From CAXGUU01 sp964012875 (lineage in GTDB: Bacteria > Pseudomonadota > Gammaproteobacteria > Ga0077536): a stretch of 26,059 bases of DNA. The DNA lies in contig CAXGUU010000007.1 in assembly GCA_964012875.1 (NCBI GenBank), positions 1 to 26,059 of the forward strand, read 5' to 3'. This document shows, piece by piece, positions 8,231 to 15,495 of this stretch (position 1 is its first letter; every line of letters starts with the position of its first letter). The position numbers and the translations under genes were made by a program. The notes beneath the pieces were generated by a model. It did not search any database. It was not told where the DNA came from and worked only from the letters and a program-made list of their open reading frames with translations.

Positions 8231-9127
8231 ATGAAAATTCGATTCGCCGTTACACCGCCAGCCAGCGCGCTCGCTGAAGACAGTTTTCCCGCTTACCTGG
8301 AAAGCGCGGAAGCGCTCGGCTTCGACACCATCTGGCTGTCGGATATTCCGCTCGGCAATCTGGGTGACCCGGTCATTGCGCTGACGTTTGCCGCGGCCGC
8401 GACGCGGCGCCTCAAGCTCGGCGCGAATATCGTGCCCCTCGGGCGCAACCCCCTATGGCTGGCGAAGCAGCTGGCGCAGATCGATCGGCTCTGTGGCGGT
8501 CGCTTACTGATCTCACTGGTGCCGGGGCTCGGGTCTCCCGCCGAGCGCGCCGCCCTTGGCCACAGCGATGACAACCGCTGGCAGGCGATTGAAACCATCA
8601 TCACCATGATGCGCACCTGGTGGGCGGGCGAGGCTGTCACAGCGCAGTTCGGCACTTTCGACTTTCAGGGCGCCCGGATTCATCCGCAACCGTTGCAGGA
8701 TCCGCTCGAACTCTGGCTGGGCGGTAAAACCGAAGCAGCGCTGAAGCGTGTCGCCCGAATCTCGGATGGCTGGCTGACCTCGGCAATGACCCCCGCCGAG
8801 ACGGCGCGGGCGTGCGCAACAATTGTCCGGCATTGCCAGGCGTACCAACGCCACGTCGATACCGAACACTTCGGCATCAGCATGCCTTATGCCAGGCGCG
8901 TACCGGCGGACGCCGATCTCGAGGCGCTGCGCAAACGGCGCAGTGATGGTGACCTGTCTGAAGTCGTTGCCACCGGTGGCGAACATATGACTGATCTCGT
9001 CAAAGCGCACATCGACGGCGGCATCAGCAAGTTTGTCGTGCGGCCCCTGGACGCCCTGAGCAGCGCGGCCGACTGGCAAGGCGATTTGAACTGGCTGGCC
9101 GATCGGCTCCTGCCGCTGCAGACCTAA
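8231..9127 (+). CDS. LLM class flavin-dependent oxidoreductase
   Basis: This is a luciferase-like (bacterial luciferase/F420-FMN) TIM-barrel oxidoreductase of 298 residues. The N-terminal strand MKIRFAVTPP, the segment GFDTIWLSDIPLG, the strand RLKLGANIVPLGRNP and the late WLGGKTEAALKRVARISDGW are family hallmarks. The open frame extends back to 7658 but that part is the reverse complement of the SDR; the family N-terminus places the start at the ATG 8231. The last third contains the usual region that reads out cofactor phosphate. Whether it uses FMN or F420 is not visible. It is one of two luciferase-like enzymes in the window and is not close in sequence to the other. Confidence 0.9.
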   Translation: MKIRFAVTPPASALAEDSFPAYLESAEALGFDTIWLSDIPLGNLGDPVIALTFAAAATRRLKLGANIVPLGRNPLWLAKQLAQIDRLCGGRLLISLVPGLGSPAERAALGHSDDNRWQAIETIITMMRTWWAGEAVTAQFGTFDFQGARIHPQPLQDPLELWLGGKTEAALKRVARISDGWLTSAMTPAETARACATIVRHCQAYQRHVDTEHFGISMPYARRVPADADLEALRKRRSDGDLSEVVATGGEHMTDLVKAHIDGGISKFVVRPLDALSSAADWQGDLNWLADRLLPLQT

Positions 9128-9133
9128 ACCGGG

Positions 9134-9445
9134 TCAGTCCGGCGCCGGTTCGCCACGGCACATGGCCGTCTGGTTCTCGTACATGCTGTCGCAGATATTA
9201 AGGCAGAGTTCCTGGCACATCGCGCAGCGTCCGGTATCGGCGAACGGCGGAATGCAGCGGGTATTACAGTGGCGCTGTGTGCAGCCGTTGGGACAGCGGT
9301 TGGCGACCAGTTCTACCAACTCGAGGCAACGCGTCGGGTCGGTATCTGTCCCCCCTGGCGACGGGGTATGACGACCGCTTTCAGCCCGGGCCTCGACGAC
9401 CCATAAGGGGAGCATTACAAGCGCAATCAGCGCGGCGGTTCTCAT
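9134..9445 (-). CDS. Small cysteine-rich exported protein, function unknown
   Basis: I do not recognise this 103-residue protein. It has a clear signal peptide: Arg near the N-terminus, the hydrophobic run AALIALVMLPLWVV, then an AxA site (ARA, residues 18-20), so the mature protein of about 83 residues is probably periplasmic. The mature part has ten cysteines, mostly in pairs (CPNGC, CNTRC, CAMC, CLNIC), an even number suited to disulfides or metal binding. Its ATG forms an ATGA overlap with the stop of the alcohol dehydrogenase gene, so it is the second, translationally coupled gene of that transcript. No catalytic motif is visible. Confidence 0.75.
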   Translation of the reverse strand: MRTAALIALVMLPLWVVEARAESGRHTPSPGGTDTDPTRCLELVELVANRCPNGCTQRHCNTRCIPPFADTGRCAMCQELCLNICDSMYENQTAMCRGEPAPD

Positions 9446-10569
9446 TCGAACCAGATCAGCTGCCGCACGGTTTCACCGGCGGCGAGCTTGTCAAAGCCCT
9501 CGTTGACCTCATCCAAAGTAATCTTTTCGCTGAGCAGTTTGTCGACTGGCAGTGCGCCGGCTTCGAACATTTCCACGTAGCTTGGAATGTCGCGCCGCGG
9601 TACGCAGCTGCCGAGGTAACTGCCCTTGATGGTGCGTTCTTCAGCCACCAGGTTGACGTGCTGAATGGAGAAATTATTCTTTGGATCTGACAGACCGCTC
9701 GACACGGTCGTGCCGCCCCTGCGTGTCAGGGCGTAGGCGAGTTCCATCGCTTTCTCCGAGCCGACGCACTCAAACGCATAGTCTCCACCCCCGGCAGTCA
9801 GGTTCTTTACCTTTTCGACCACGTCACCATCATCGGCGCGCACAACTTCATCGCAACCGAGTGCTTTTGCCATCTCAAGTTTGCTGTCGAGCAGGTCGAC
9901 ACCGATGGTCGTCTTGGCGCCTGCTGCCTTCGCCCCAAGCAGCGCCGCGAGGCCGGTACCGCCCAGTCCGACGATGACGGCGCTTGAGCCCATGCGCATC
10001 TGTGCGGTGTTGACGACCGCGCCAACGCCGGTGATCACGGCGCAACCAAAAAGCGCCGCGTGGTCAAGCGGCAGGGTCTTGTGCACCTTGACCAGAGAAC
10101 AGCGCGAGACGACGGTGTAATCGGCAAAGCAGGATACGCCGACATGATGCGTGACATATTCGCCGTTCAGACGTATCCGTTGTCCGCCACCTAATAGTGT
10201 GCCAGCGGCATTGGCTGCTGCCGCCGGCTCGCACAGCGCTGGCCGGCCCTCATTACACGGTACGCAGGCGCCGCAACTCGGAACGAACACAAACACAACA
10301 TGGTCGCCGACTTCCAGATCACTGACCCCCGGTCCGACTTCCGCGACAACGCCCGATGCCTCGTGACCGATGACCATCGGCAGTGGTCGCGGACGCGATC
10401 CGTTGACAACGGATAGATCTGAATGGCAAAGCCCGGCGCCAGCGATTTTCACGAGCACTTCTCCGGCGGCCGGCGCATCCAGCTCAACTTCTTCGATCGA
10501 AATCGGGCGCGAATCGGCATAGGGGCGACTGGCGCCCATTTGATTAAGTACAGCGGCGCGGCACTTCAT
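9442..10569 (-). CDS. Zinc-dependent alcohol dehydrogenase
   Basis: This is a medium-chain, zinc-type alcohol dehydrogenase of 375 residues, oxidising an alcohol with NAD. Catalytic zinc ligands are Cys48 (GLCHSD), His69 (GHE) and Cys176 (FGCAVITG). The structural zinc site is Cys99, Cys102, Cys105 and Cys113. The cofactor motif is VGLGGTG, with VDLLDSK suggesting NAD. It looks closest to class III/benzyl-alcohol dehydrogenase-like groups. The ATG at 10569 is preceded by CGGAGA at about 9 bases. It overlaps the exported Cys-rich gene downstream and is divergent from the hydrolase at 10649. The alcohol it uses is not evident. Confidence 0.95.
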   Translation of the reverse strand: MKCRAAVLNQMGASRPYADSRPISIEEVELDAPAAGEVLVKIAGAGLCHSDLSVVNGSRPRPLPMVIGHEASGVVAEVGPGVSDLEVGDHVVFVFVPSCGACVPCNEGRPALCEPAAAANAAGTLLGGGQRIRLNGEYVTHHVGVSCFADYTVVSRCSLVKVHKTLPLDHAALFGCAVITGVGAVVNTAQMRMGSSAVIVGLGGTGLAALLGAKAAGAKTTIGVDLLDSKLEMAKALGCDEVVRADDGDVVEKVKNLTAGGGDYAFECVGSEKAMELAYALTRRGGTTVSSGLSDPKNNFSIQHVNLVAEERTIKGSYLGSCVPRRDIPSYVEMFEAGALPVDKLLSEKITLDEVNEGFDKLAAGETVRQLIWFE

Positions 10570-10648
10570 TTTTCAGTCTCCGGGTGTTGCGGCATTCTTT
10601 TCGGATATTCTATCGCGCAACAAAACTGTTGTGAGCGGCAATCCCGAC

Positions 10649-11428
10649 ATGCCCAACATCAACTTCGAAGGCATTGATATTCACTACCTGCATCGACCGG
10701 CCACCGGTGGGACACCACGGCAGCGTGTGCTTTACATCCACGGCACCGGCTGCAACGCATTGGTTTTCGAGCGCCACATGTCCGCCCTGTCCAACGAGTT
10801 CGAAGTCGCCGCCATTGATCTGTCAGGACACGGCCGTTCCGGTGGTACAGGTTTTCGTGGCGTCGCCGACTATGCGGCGAGCTGTGTTGCCGTGATCCGG
10901 GCACTGGGTTGGGATCAATGTGTCGTCGCCGGTCACTCGATGGGCGGCGGCATCGCACTTGCCGTCGCAATCTACGATCGTGCGCTGGTCTCGGGACTTA
11001 TGCTGATCGACACCGGTGCGCGATTGCGCGTTGCTCCGGCAATAATCGATTTGGCTCGCAACATCGCGGCCGGCCGCACGGCGGCCAAGGCCAACCCGCG
11101 CCAGGGCTTTGCGGCATCGACGCCGGATAGCGTCGTCGACGGCATCCGCGCGTTGACCGATGGCTGCGATGCAAACGTGATCGCCAAAGACTGGATTGCC
11201 GACGATACCTGCGATTTCATGTCGCGACTGCCGACGCTTGATCTGCCGGCGATCGCTATCTGTGGCCGTGAAGACGAACTGACGCCGTTGAAATACCACG
11301 AGTATCTCGAGGCCAATCTGCCCAAGTGTCGCCTCGCGGTTATCGACCACGCCGCTCATTGGCCTTATGCCGAACAGCCTGAGGTTTTCGATGAGTTGGT
11401 GCGGGATTTTCTGACCAACATGGACTAA
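10649..11428 (+). CDS. Alpha/beta fold hydrolase
   Basis: This is an alpha/beta hydrolase of 259 residues with a full catalytic apparatus: oxyanion HGTG (31-34), nucleophile Ser97 in GHSMGG, acid Asp209 (GREDELTP) and base His237 (DHAAHWPY). The family includes esterases, lactonases and meta-cleavage hydrolases; the substrate is not determined. The ATG at 10649 fits the family start; an in-frame GTG at 10631 is possible, and neither has a good ribosome site. It is not close to the hydrolase at 6382, which has a different lid. It stops with TAA, followed by hairpins at 11436-11479. Confidence 0.92.
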   Translation: MPNINFEGIDIHYLHRPATGGTPRQRVLYIHGTGCNALVFERHMSALSNEFEVAAIDLSGHGRSGGTGFRGVADYAASCVAVIRALGWDQCVVAGHSMGGGIALAVAIYDRALVSGLMLIDTGARLRVAPAIIDLARNIAAGRTAAKANPRQGFAASTPDSVVDGIRALTDGCDANVIAKDWIADDTCDFMSRLPTLDLPAIAICGREDELTPLKYHEYLEANLPKCRLAVIDHAAHWPYAEQPEVFDELVRDFLTNMD

Positions 11429-11435
11429 CAACCGG

Positions 11436-11458
11436 TTGCACTCAAAATCCGAGTGCAA
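11436..11458. other. Perfect 8-bp hairpin downstream of the hydrolase
   Basis: TTGCACTC and GAGTGCAA flank a 7-base loop, eight bases after the hydrolase stop. It lacks a following T run on the plus strand, so it may be an mRNA 3'-end structure or part of a two-way terminator with the next hairpin. Confidence 0.5.
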
Positions 11459-11479
11459 AAAAGCCCGGTGGTGGCCGGG
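11457..11479 (-). terminator. Rho-independent terminator, minus strand
   Basis: Read on the minus strand, CCCGG-loop-CCGGG (11479-11464) is followed by C and six T. This is a textbook intrinsic terminator about 35 bases after the stop of the small membrane protein at 11514. It supports real transcription of the minus strand through 11514-12379. Confidence 0.7.
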
Positions 11480-11513
11480 TTCTGAATGGACTTGGTTTGA
11501 TTGACTGCTTTGG

Positions 11514-11816
11514 TCAGCGCAGCAGGAAGTAGGCAATGACCACGACCACCGCGACGACGATGATGAGGGGCATCGACGAAGAGTCTCCTGCCGGCGCCAT
11601 ATCGATCGAGGGTTGCGTCGTCGTCCCGCGTTGTTGTGGCCGTCGCGGTCGTGCTCTCATCAGCGCTGAAGTTCGCACGCGCAGTGATCTCAAAATCGAT
11701 ACTGGTTTCGTATTCCCTTTTCTCGGGTTTCGCAGCCGCAGCCGCAGCCTGCTGTGCCTGCGGCATCGGCTTGGCACCGGGAATAAAAACCCGAGTTTTT
11801 TCCGAATCTCAGTCAT
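11514..11816 (-). pseudogene. Small C-terminally membrane-anchored protein, apparently double-frameshifted
   Basis: I do not recognise this family. An open frame of about 100 residues begins MTEIRKKLGFLFP and ends with a strong membrane segment, MPLIIVVAVVVVIAYFLL, plus a final Arg, like a tail anchor. Its middle, however, is an Arg/Ser-rich stretch that looks like a shadow. The neighbouring frame over the same bases (11766 to about 11625) reads as natural protein: an Ala/Gln run, then KREYETSIDFEITARANFS. The simplest reading is one gene that changes frame near 11785 and back near 11625, by two compensating indels or sequence errors. It lies downstream of the peroxiredoxin on the same strand and upstream of a good terminator. 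Only the membrane segment is secure. Confidence 0.45.
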
Positions 11817-11932
11817 CAACCATGGTCGATTAAGCCTGTCGTTATTGATCCCAGTAATTATTATTAGTTTGGCGCTGCCACCAGCGTGACCCGATTACAG
11901 CTTGGGTCTGGTCTCGGTTGTGACCCCGGGGC

Positions 11933-12379
11933 TCAGCCTAGTTCGTCCAGTGTTTGCAGCACCCCAGAAGGATGATCCGCAGGCGAGACATTGGGGTAGG
12001 TTGCCGCGACCGTACCCGCCGGGCCGATTAATACCGAGATTCGCCCGGGGCGCGCTGCCCCGTCTGTGGCGGCGCCATAGGCTACAGACATAGCCATGTC
12101 GGTATCGCTCAACAAATCATAGGGAAACCCGAATTTTTCCTTGAAAGCCTTGTTGTCCGCGGTTGCGTCTGCGCTGATACCGACGATAACGGTGTTGTGT
12201 CGCTCAAAGTCCTGGATTCGATCACGGAACCCTTTGCCTTCGATGGTTCAGCCCGGTGTGTCTGCTTTTGGATACCACCACAGCAAAACGTAGCGCCCAC
12301 TGAAGTCATCGAGCGATACCATGTCACCATCCTGGTTGGGCAGGTTGAACGCGGGTGCTTTCGTTCCCGTTTGAACCAT
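11933..12379 (-). CDS. bcp: Selenocysteine-containing peroxiredoxin (Bcp/PrxQ type), in-frame UGA at residue 44
   Basis: Peroxiredoxins of the Bcp/PrxQ branch reduce hydroperoxides through a peroxidatic Cys. Translating from the ATG at 12379 (GGAG about 10 bases upstream) gives a family N-terminus, then YPKADTPG, then TGA (12250-12248), then TIEGKGFRD in the same frame, and on through GISADA, FPYDLLSD and YPNVSPADH to a TGA at 11933. The family consensus at this point is PKADTPGCT, so UGA sits exactly where the catalytic Cys belongs. The 148-residue length matches the family and there is no other stop or frameshift. No Cys occurs elsewhere, so the product would be a one-selenocysteine enzyme without the resolving Cys. 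A SECIS-like stem-loop follows. The alternative is a Cys-to-stop pseudogene. The sel genes are not in this window. Confidence 0.85.
12205..12236 (-). promoter_or_regulatory. Candidate bacterial SECIS element
   Basis: On the minus-strand mRNA CAAAG (12236-12232) pairs with CUUUG (12209-12205), and GGUUC (12231-12227) with GAAUCC (12219-12214, one bulged U). An AGGA bulge lies between the two stems. The apical loop is CGUGAUC (12226-12220). The loop starts 21 bases after the UGA and has G at its second position. Both match the published description of bacterial SECIS elements (loop 16-37 bases from UGA, a G in the first two loop bases). Folded by eye only. Confidence 0.6.
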
Positions 12380-12422
12380 GTCAGCAATACTCCATTAATC
12401 GATCAACATCAACCGAGCCGCC

Positions 12423-12431
12423 AATATATCA
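12423..12431 (-). promoter_or_regulatory. Candidate extended -10 promoter for the peroxiredoxin
   Basis: On the minus strand TGATATATT is an extended -10 (TGn plus TATATT), placed to start transcription about 37 bases before the ATG at 12379. There is no well-spaced -35. It lies in the 86-base gap shared with the divergent MATE gene. Confidence 0.35.
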
Positions 12432-12465
12432 ATTGTGATTAGCTTCGTCGGCAAAGACGCGTGCC

Positions 12466-13809
12466 ATGGGCGAGTCTGAGGCCCTGACCTATCGGTCGGC
12501 GCTGAAGATGGCGGTCCCCATCATGCTGGCGGGATTGTCCACGCCGTTGCTGGGGCTGGTAGACATCGCGGTTGTTGGCCAAATCCCAGGCGCTGAGTCT
12601 ATTGGTGCCGTTGCCGTCGCAGCCTTGATCTTCTCGTTCGTCTTTTGGGCCTTCGGATTCCTGCGCATGGGCACCACGGGCCTGACGGCCCAGGCATTGG
12701 GTGCTAAACGGCGCGCCGAAATCGGCGCCTCGCTCGGGCGCGCGCTGATGCTTGCCTGGGGAACCGGGCTTATGCTGTGTGTACTGGGTCAGCCAATTAA
12801 GGCACTTGCCTTATGGATATTCGACGCCGCTCCAGTGGTTGAAACCTTAGTCGCCGACTACTTTGACATCCGCATCTGGTCGGCGCCGGCAACACTGACG
12901 CACTATGCCCTGATCGGTTGGTTTGTTGGTCTCGGGCGCATGCGTACGGCGCTTGCCCTGCAGTTGGTGTTGAATCTGACCAACATCTTCCTTGATGCAT
13001 GGTTTGTGTTGGTGCTGAAGTGGGGCGTAACGGGTGTCGCAACCGGCACCCTGATTGCCGAATGGATGGCTGCAGGCATTGGTATGGTCACTGCGGCCCG
13101 GTGCATGCGGGCGCAGAAGTACCACTACTCGCGCACTGATCTGCTGAAGCCCGCGGATTTTTGGCGCGTAGTGCAGCTCAACGGCGACATCATGATTCGA
13201 TCGCTTGCACTCATTTTTGTTTTCGCCTGGTTCACGCAGGCCGGCGCGAAAGCCGGTGCGGGTGTGCTCGCCGCGAATGCAATCCTGCTGCAGTTCGTGT
13301 CGGTTGCAGCTTACTTTCTCGACGGCTTTGCGCACACCACGGAAACCCTGATAGGGCGGGCCATAGGTGCGCGCAGTCATGACATGTTCTCGCGTGCGGT
13401 TCGGGTGACGACGGTGCTGGCGGCCTATACCGCAGTGCTGTGCGGCATCGTCATCTATTTTGGAAGTTTCAGTTTTATCGCCATGATCACGATTGACCCG
13501 GAGACCCGGACCCTCGCCTCACTCTTTGTCATCTGGGCCGCACTGGCCCCCATACTCGGTGTTTGGGCCTACCAGCTCGATGGTCTGTTTATTGGCGCCA
13601 CCCGCAGTGTCGAAATGCGCAACGCGATGCTGTTCTCAACTGCTGGCTTCGTCGTCGCGTGGTGGTTATTGCTACCGTTTGCCAATCATGGTCTGTGGGC
13701 GGCGCTGATGATTAATTATGTGCTCCGTGCTGCCGCGCTGATGGCGTTTATACCCGGTTTGCTGCGGGATGTGCGACGCTACCCGACAGTCTCCGCCGAC
13801 AGCTTCTAG
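12466..13809 (+). CDS. MATE family efflux transporter (DinF-like)
   Basis: This is an inner-membrane cation/drug antiporter of 447 residues. The N-terminal half contains the MATE signature region (VPIMLAGLSTPLLGLVDIAVVG, then GFLRMGTTGLTAQALGA). About twelve hydrophobic segments follow in two repeated halves, the second starting near LLKPADFWRVVQLNGDIMIRS. Short cytoplasmic termini and the early Asp in VDIAVVG resemble DinF-type members. The ATG at 12466 gives the usual N-terminus but lacks a strong ribosome site. It is divergent from the selenoprotein-like peroxiredoxin, and only 7 bases separate it from the spermidine-synthase-like gene, so those two are probably co-transcribed. The exported compound is unknown. 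Confidence 0.94.
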   Translation: MGESEALTYRSALKMAVPIMLAGLSTPLLGLVDIAVVGQIPGAESIGAVAVAALIFSFVFWAFGFLRMGTTGLTAQALGAKRRAEIGASLGRALMLAWGTGLMLCVLGQPIKALALWIFDAAPVVETLVADYFDIRIWSAPATLTHYALIGWFVGLGRMRTALALQLVLNLTNIFLDAWFVLVLKWGVTGVATGTLIAEWMAAGIGMVTAARCMRAQKYHYSRTDLLKPADFWRVVQLNGDIMIRSLALIFVFAWFTQAGAKAGAGVLAANAILLQFVSVAAYFLDGFAHTTETLIGRAIGARSHDMFSRAVRVTTVLAAYTAVLCGIVIYFGSFSFIAMITIDPETRTLASLFVIWAALAPILGVWAYQLDGLFIGATRSVEMRNAMLFSTAGFVVAWWLLLPFANHGLWAALMINYVLRAAALMAFIPGLLRDVRRYPTVSADSF

Positions 13810-13816
13810 GTCAAAC

Positions 13817-14536
13817 ATGTTCGAAGAACTCGACTACAAACAAACACCGCTGGGCGCAGTCAGCCTGCGTCGCCGCAATGACCCCAAATTGAACGGTGAC
13901 ATGCTGTGGGAGGTCAAGCTTAACGATGAGTTCCTGATGTCGAGCGCCTTTACGGTCGGTGAGCGGGTGCTGGCCGAACACGGGCTCGCGCGGCTTGAAC
14001 AGGCATCCGTCACGGTCGTGGTCGGCGGCCTTGGGCTCGGTTACACCGCCGCCGCTGCGCTGGCCGATACCAGAATCACTGAACTAGTTGTGATCGAATT
14101 CTTAAGTCCGGTTCTCGAATGGCATCGACAGGGTTGGCTGCCGGATACACAAATTGTGGTCGACGATCCGCGCTGCCGCTTGCTGGCCGGAGATTTTTTT
14201 GCCCTGTCCCAAAGTGCAGACGGTTTCGATCATGGCGAACCGGGGCGCCGCTTCGACGCCATACTGCTCGACATCGATCACTCGCCGCGGCATCGTCTGA
14301 ACGAGGACGATAGCGAATTCTATTCGCAAGCCGGCATGCGGGCACTGGCGGCGCACCTTAACGACGGTGGTGTATTCGGTATGTGGTCAAACGATCCGCC
14401 GGACGATGATTTCACCACCGTACTCGAAGCTGTGTTTTCGAACGTCGAGGCCGAAGTGGTTCGCTTTCCAAACCCCTACCAGGGCGGTGATGCGCAGTGC
14501 ACGCTCTATTTAGGTGATGCGGCCTCAGCTTTTTGA
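13817..14536 (+). CDS. Spermidine synthase-like SAM-fold protein
   Basis: This protein of 239 residues has the Rossmann fold of spermidine synthases and class I methyltransferases. Motif I is VVGGLGLGYT (68-77), an acidic strand end is VVIEF (91-95), and a DIDHSP motif (152-157) stands where synthases carry the active-site Asp region. It lacks the usual N-terminal beta domain length, so it may be a polyamine-synthase relative of other function. An open frame extends back to 13769, inside the MATE gene; the ATG at 13817 is better. Its last 12 bases overlap the aldolase gene on the other strand. Confidence 0.82.
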   Translation: MFEELDYKQTPLGAVSLRRRNDPKLNGDMLWEVKLNDEFLMSSAFTVGERVLAEHGLARLEQASVTVVVGGLGLGYTAAAALADTRITELVVIEFLSPVLEWHRQGWLPDTQIVVDDPRCRLLAGDFFALSQSADGFDHGEPGRRFDAILLDIDHSPRHRLNEDDSEFYSQAGMRALAAHLNDGGVFGMWSNDPPDDDFTTVLEAVFSNVEAEVVRFPNPYQGGDAQCTLYLGDAASAF

Positions 14537-14540
14537 GGCC
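14521..14540. terminator. Hairpin shared by two convergent 3' ends
   Basis: GGCCTCA (14521-14527) and TGAGGCC (14534-14540) form a perfect 7-bp stem around a T-rich 6-base loop, at the overlap of the converging stops at 14536 and 14525. There is no T run after it on either strand, so termination here is tentative. Confidence 0.4.
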
Positions 14541-15418
14541 TCGAAAATGGCCGCGATGGAGTTGTCGAGCATCGAATCGAATTCAGCCTCGCTTTGCTGC
14601 GCCGATAAACCTTCGCTGAGGGCGCGCGAGAAACTGGCGATGACACCATTGTTACGAGACAAGCGCGTGTTGGCTTCTTCGCGACTGTAACCGCCCGAGA
14701 GCGCGACGACCTTGAGGACGTTGTCGTGCGCGACACAGTCGGCATAGAAGTTGTCAGCTTCCGGCAGCGTTAGTTTGAGCATGACGATTTGATCGGGTGA
14801 CAGGCTGTTCAGCTCCGCCATCATTTCTGATTTGAGCATCGCTTCCGCCGCGGCCTTGTTAGGGCAGTGGATATCGACTTCCGGCTCAATGATCGGCACA
14901 AGCCCGGCGGCGACAATCTGTCGGCCGATCTCGAACTGCTGTTTGACCACAGCCTCGATGCCGGTCGCACTGGCTTGTTTGATAACTGAGCGCATCTTGG
15001 TGCCGAAAATGCCTTTCGACTTCGCCTTCTTGAGCAGCTCTGCCAGCTGCGGCATCGGCTTCATCACCTGGACGCCATCGTCCTCGTCAGCCAGCCCCTT
15101 ATCGACCTTGAGAATGGGCACCACATTCTTGACGTTCCATAGGTAACTCGCGGTCGGTTGACCTTCGATGTCACGGTCCATCGTATTTTCGAACAGGATG
15201 GCGGCCAGAATCCGATCACCACTGAACGACGGGCTGGTGATGATACGGGTGCGCATCTCGTGCACGACGATGAACATCTCTTCTTCGTTCGACCAGGCAT
15301 CGTCGTTCATGCCATAGAGCTTGAGTGCCTTCGGCGTGCTACCGCCACTTTGATCCAATGCGGCGATAAATCCGGGCTGGGTTTGAACCTTGCTCTTTTG
15401 CTGTTCGAAATTGCTCAC
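14525..15418 (-). CDS. Class I fructose-bisphosphate aldolase
   Basis: This Schiff-base aldolase of 297 residues cleaves fructose 1,6-bisphosphate to two triose phosphates in glycolysis, or the reverse in gluconeogenesis. The N-terminal AALDQSGGSTPKAL (19-32), the strand GLVPIIEPEVDI (172-183) and the Schiff-base lysine Lys215 in VMLKLTLPE are diagnostic. ALSGGYSREEAN forms the phosphate site. The length matches the short bacterial class I type found in Staphylococcus and many proteobacteria. The start is GTG at 15418, with GAGG about 8 bases upstream. It follows the Rieske gene on the same strand after a 77-base gap containing a hairpin. Confidence 0.95.
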   Translation of the reverse strand: MSNFEQQKSKVQTQPGFIAALDQSGGSTPKALKLYGMNDDAWSNEEEMFIVVHEMRTRIITSPSFSGDRILAAILFENTMDRDIEGQPTASYLWNVKNVVPILKVDKGLADEDDGVQVMKPMPQLAELLKKAKSKGIFGTKMRSVIKQASATGIEAVVKQQFEIGRQIVAAGLVPIIEPEVDIHCPNKAAAEAMLKSEMMAELNSLSPDQIVMLKLTLPEADNFYADCVAHDNVLKVVALSGGYSREEANTRLSRNNGVIASFSRALSEGLSAQQSEAEFDSMLDNSIAAIFEASKS

Positions 15419-15439
15419 TGTCTGCCTCGTTGGTTCGGA

Positions 15440-15457
15440 ACGCAGCTTTGGCTGCGT
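15440..15457. other. 6-bp hairpin between the Rieske and aldolase genes
   Basis: ACGCAG and CTGCGT flank a 6-base loop in the 77-base gap. On the minus strand only two T follow, so it is a weak terminator or attenuator candidate. Confidence 0.35.
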
Positions 15458-15495
15458 AACAATAGTAGTAACAGGCCGCGGTGTCCCGTTGGCCC

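Noticed and set aside
11933..12115. A separate 60-residue protein (C-terminal peroxiredoxin piece)
   Set aside because: It is the last part of the 148-residue frame read through the UGA. It starts only because the first usable start codon after the UGA is a TTG there.
12248..12250. An alternative genetic code with UGA as a sense codon
   Set aside because: Several intact genes here end in TGA at the expected family length, so UGA is a normal stop in this organism.
12109..12387. A 92-residue minus-strand ORF
   Set aside because: It is a different frame over the peroxiredoxin N-terminal region and has no family features, while the frame starting at 12379 matches peroxiredoxins throughout.
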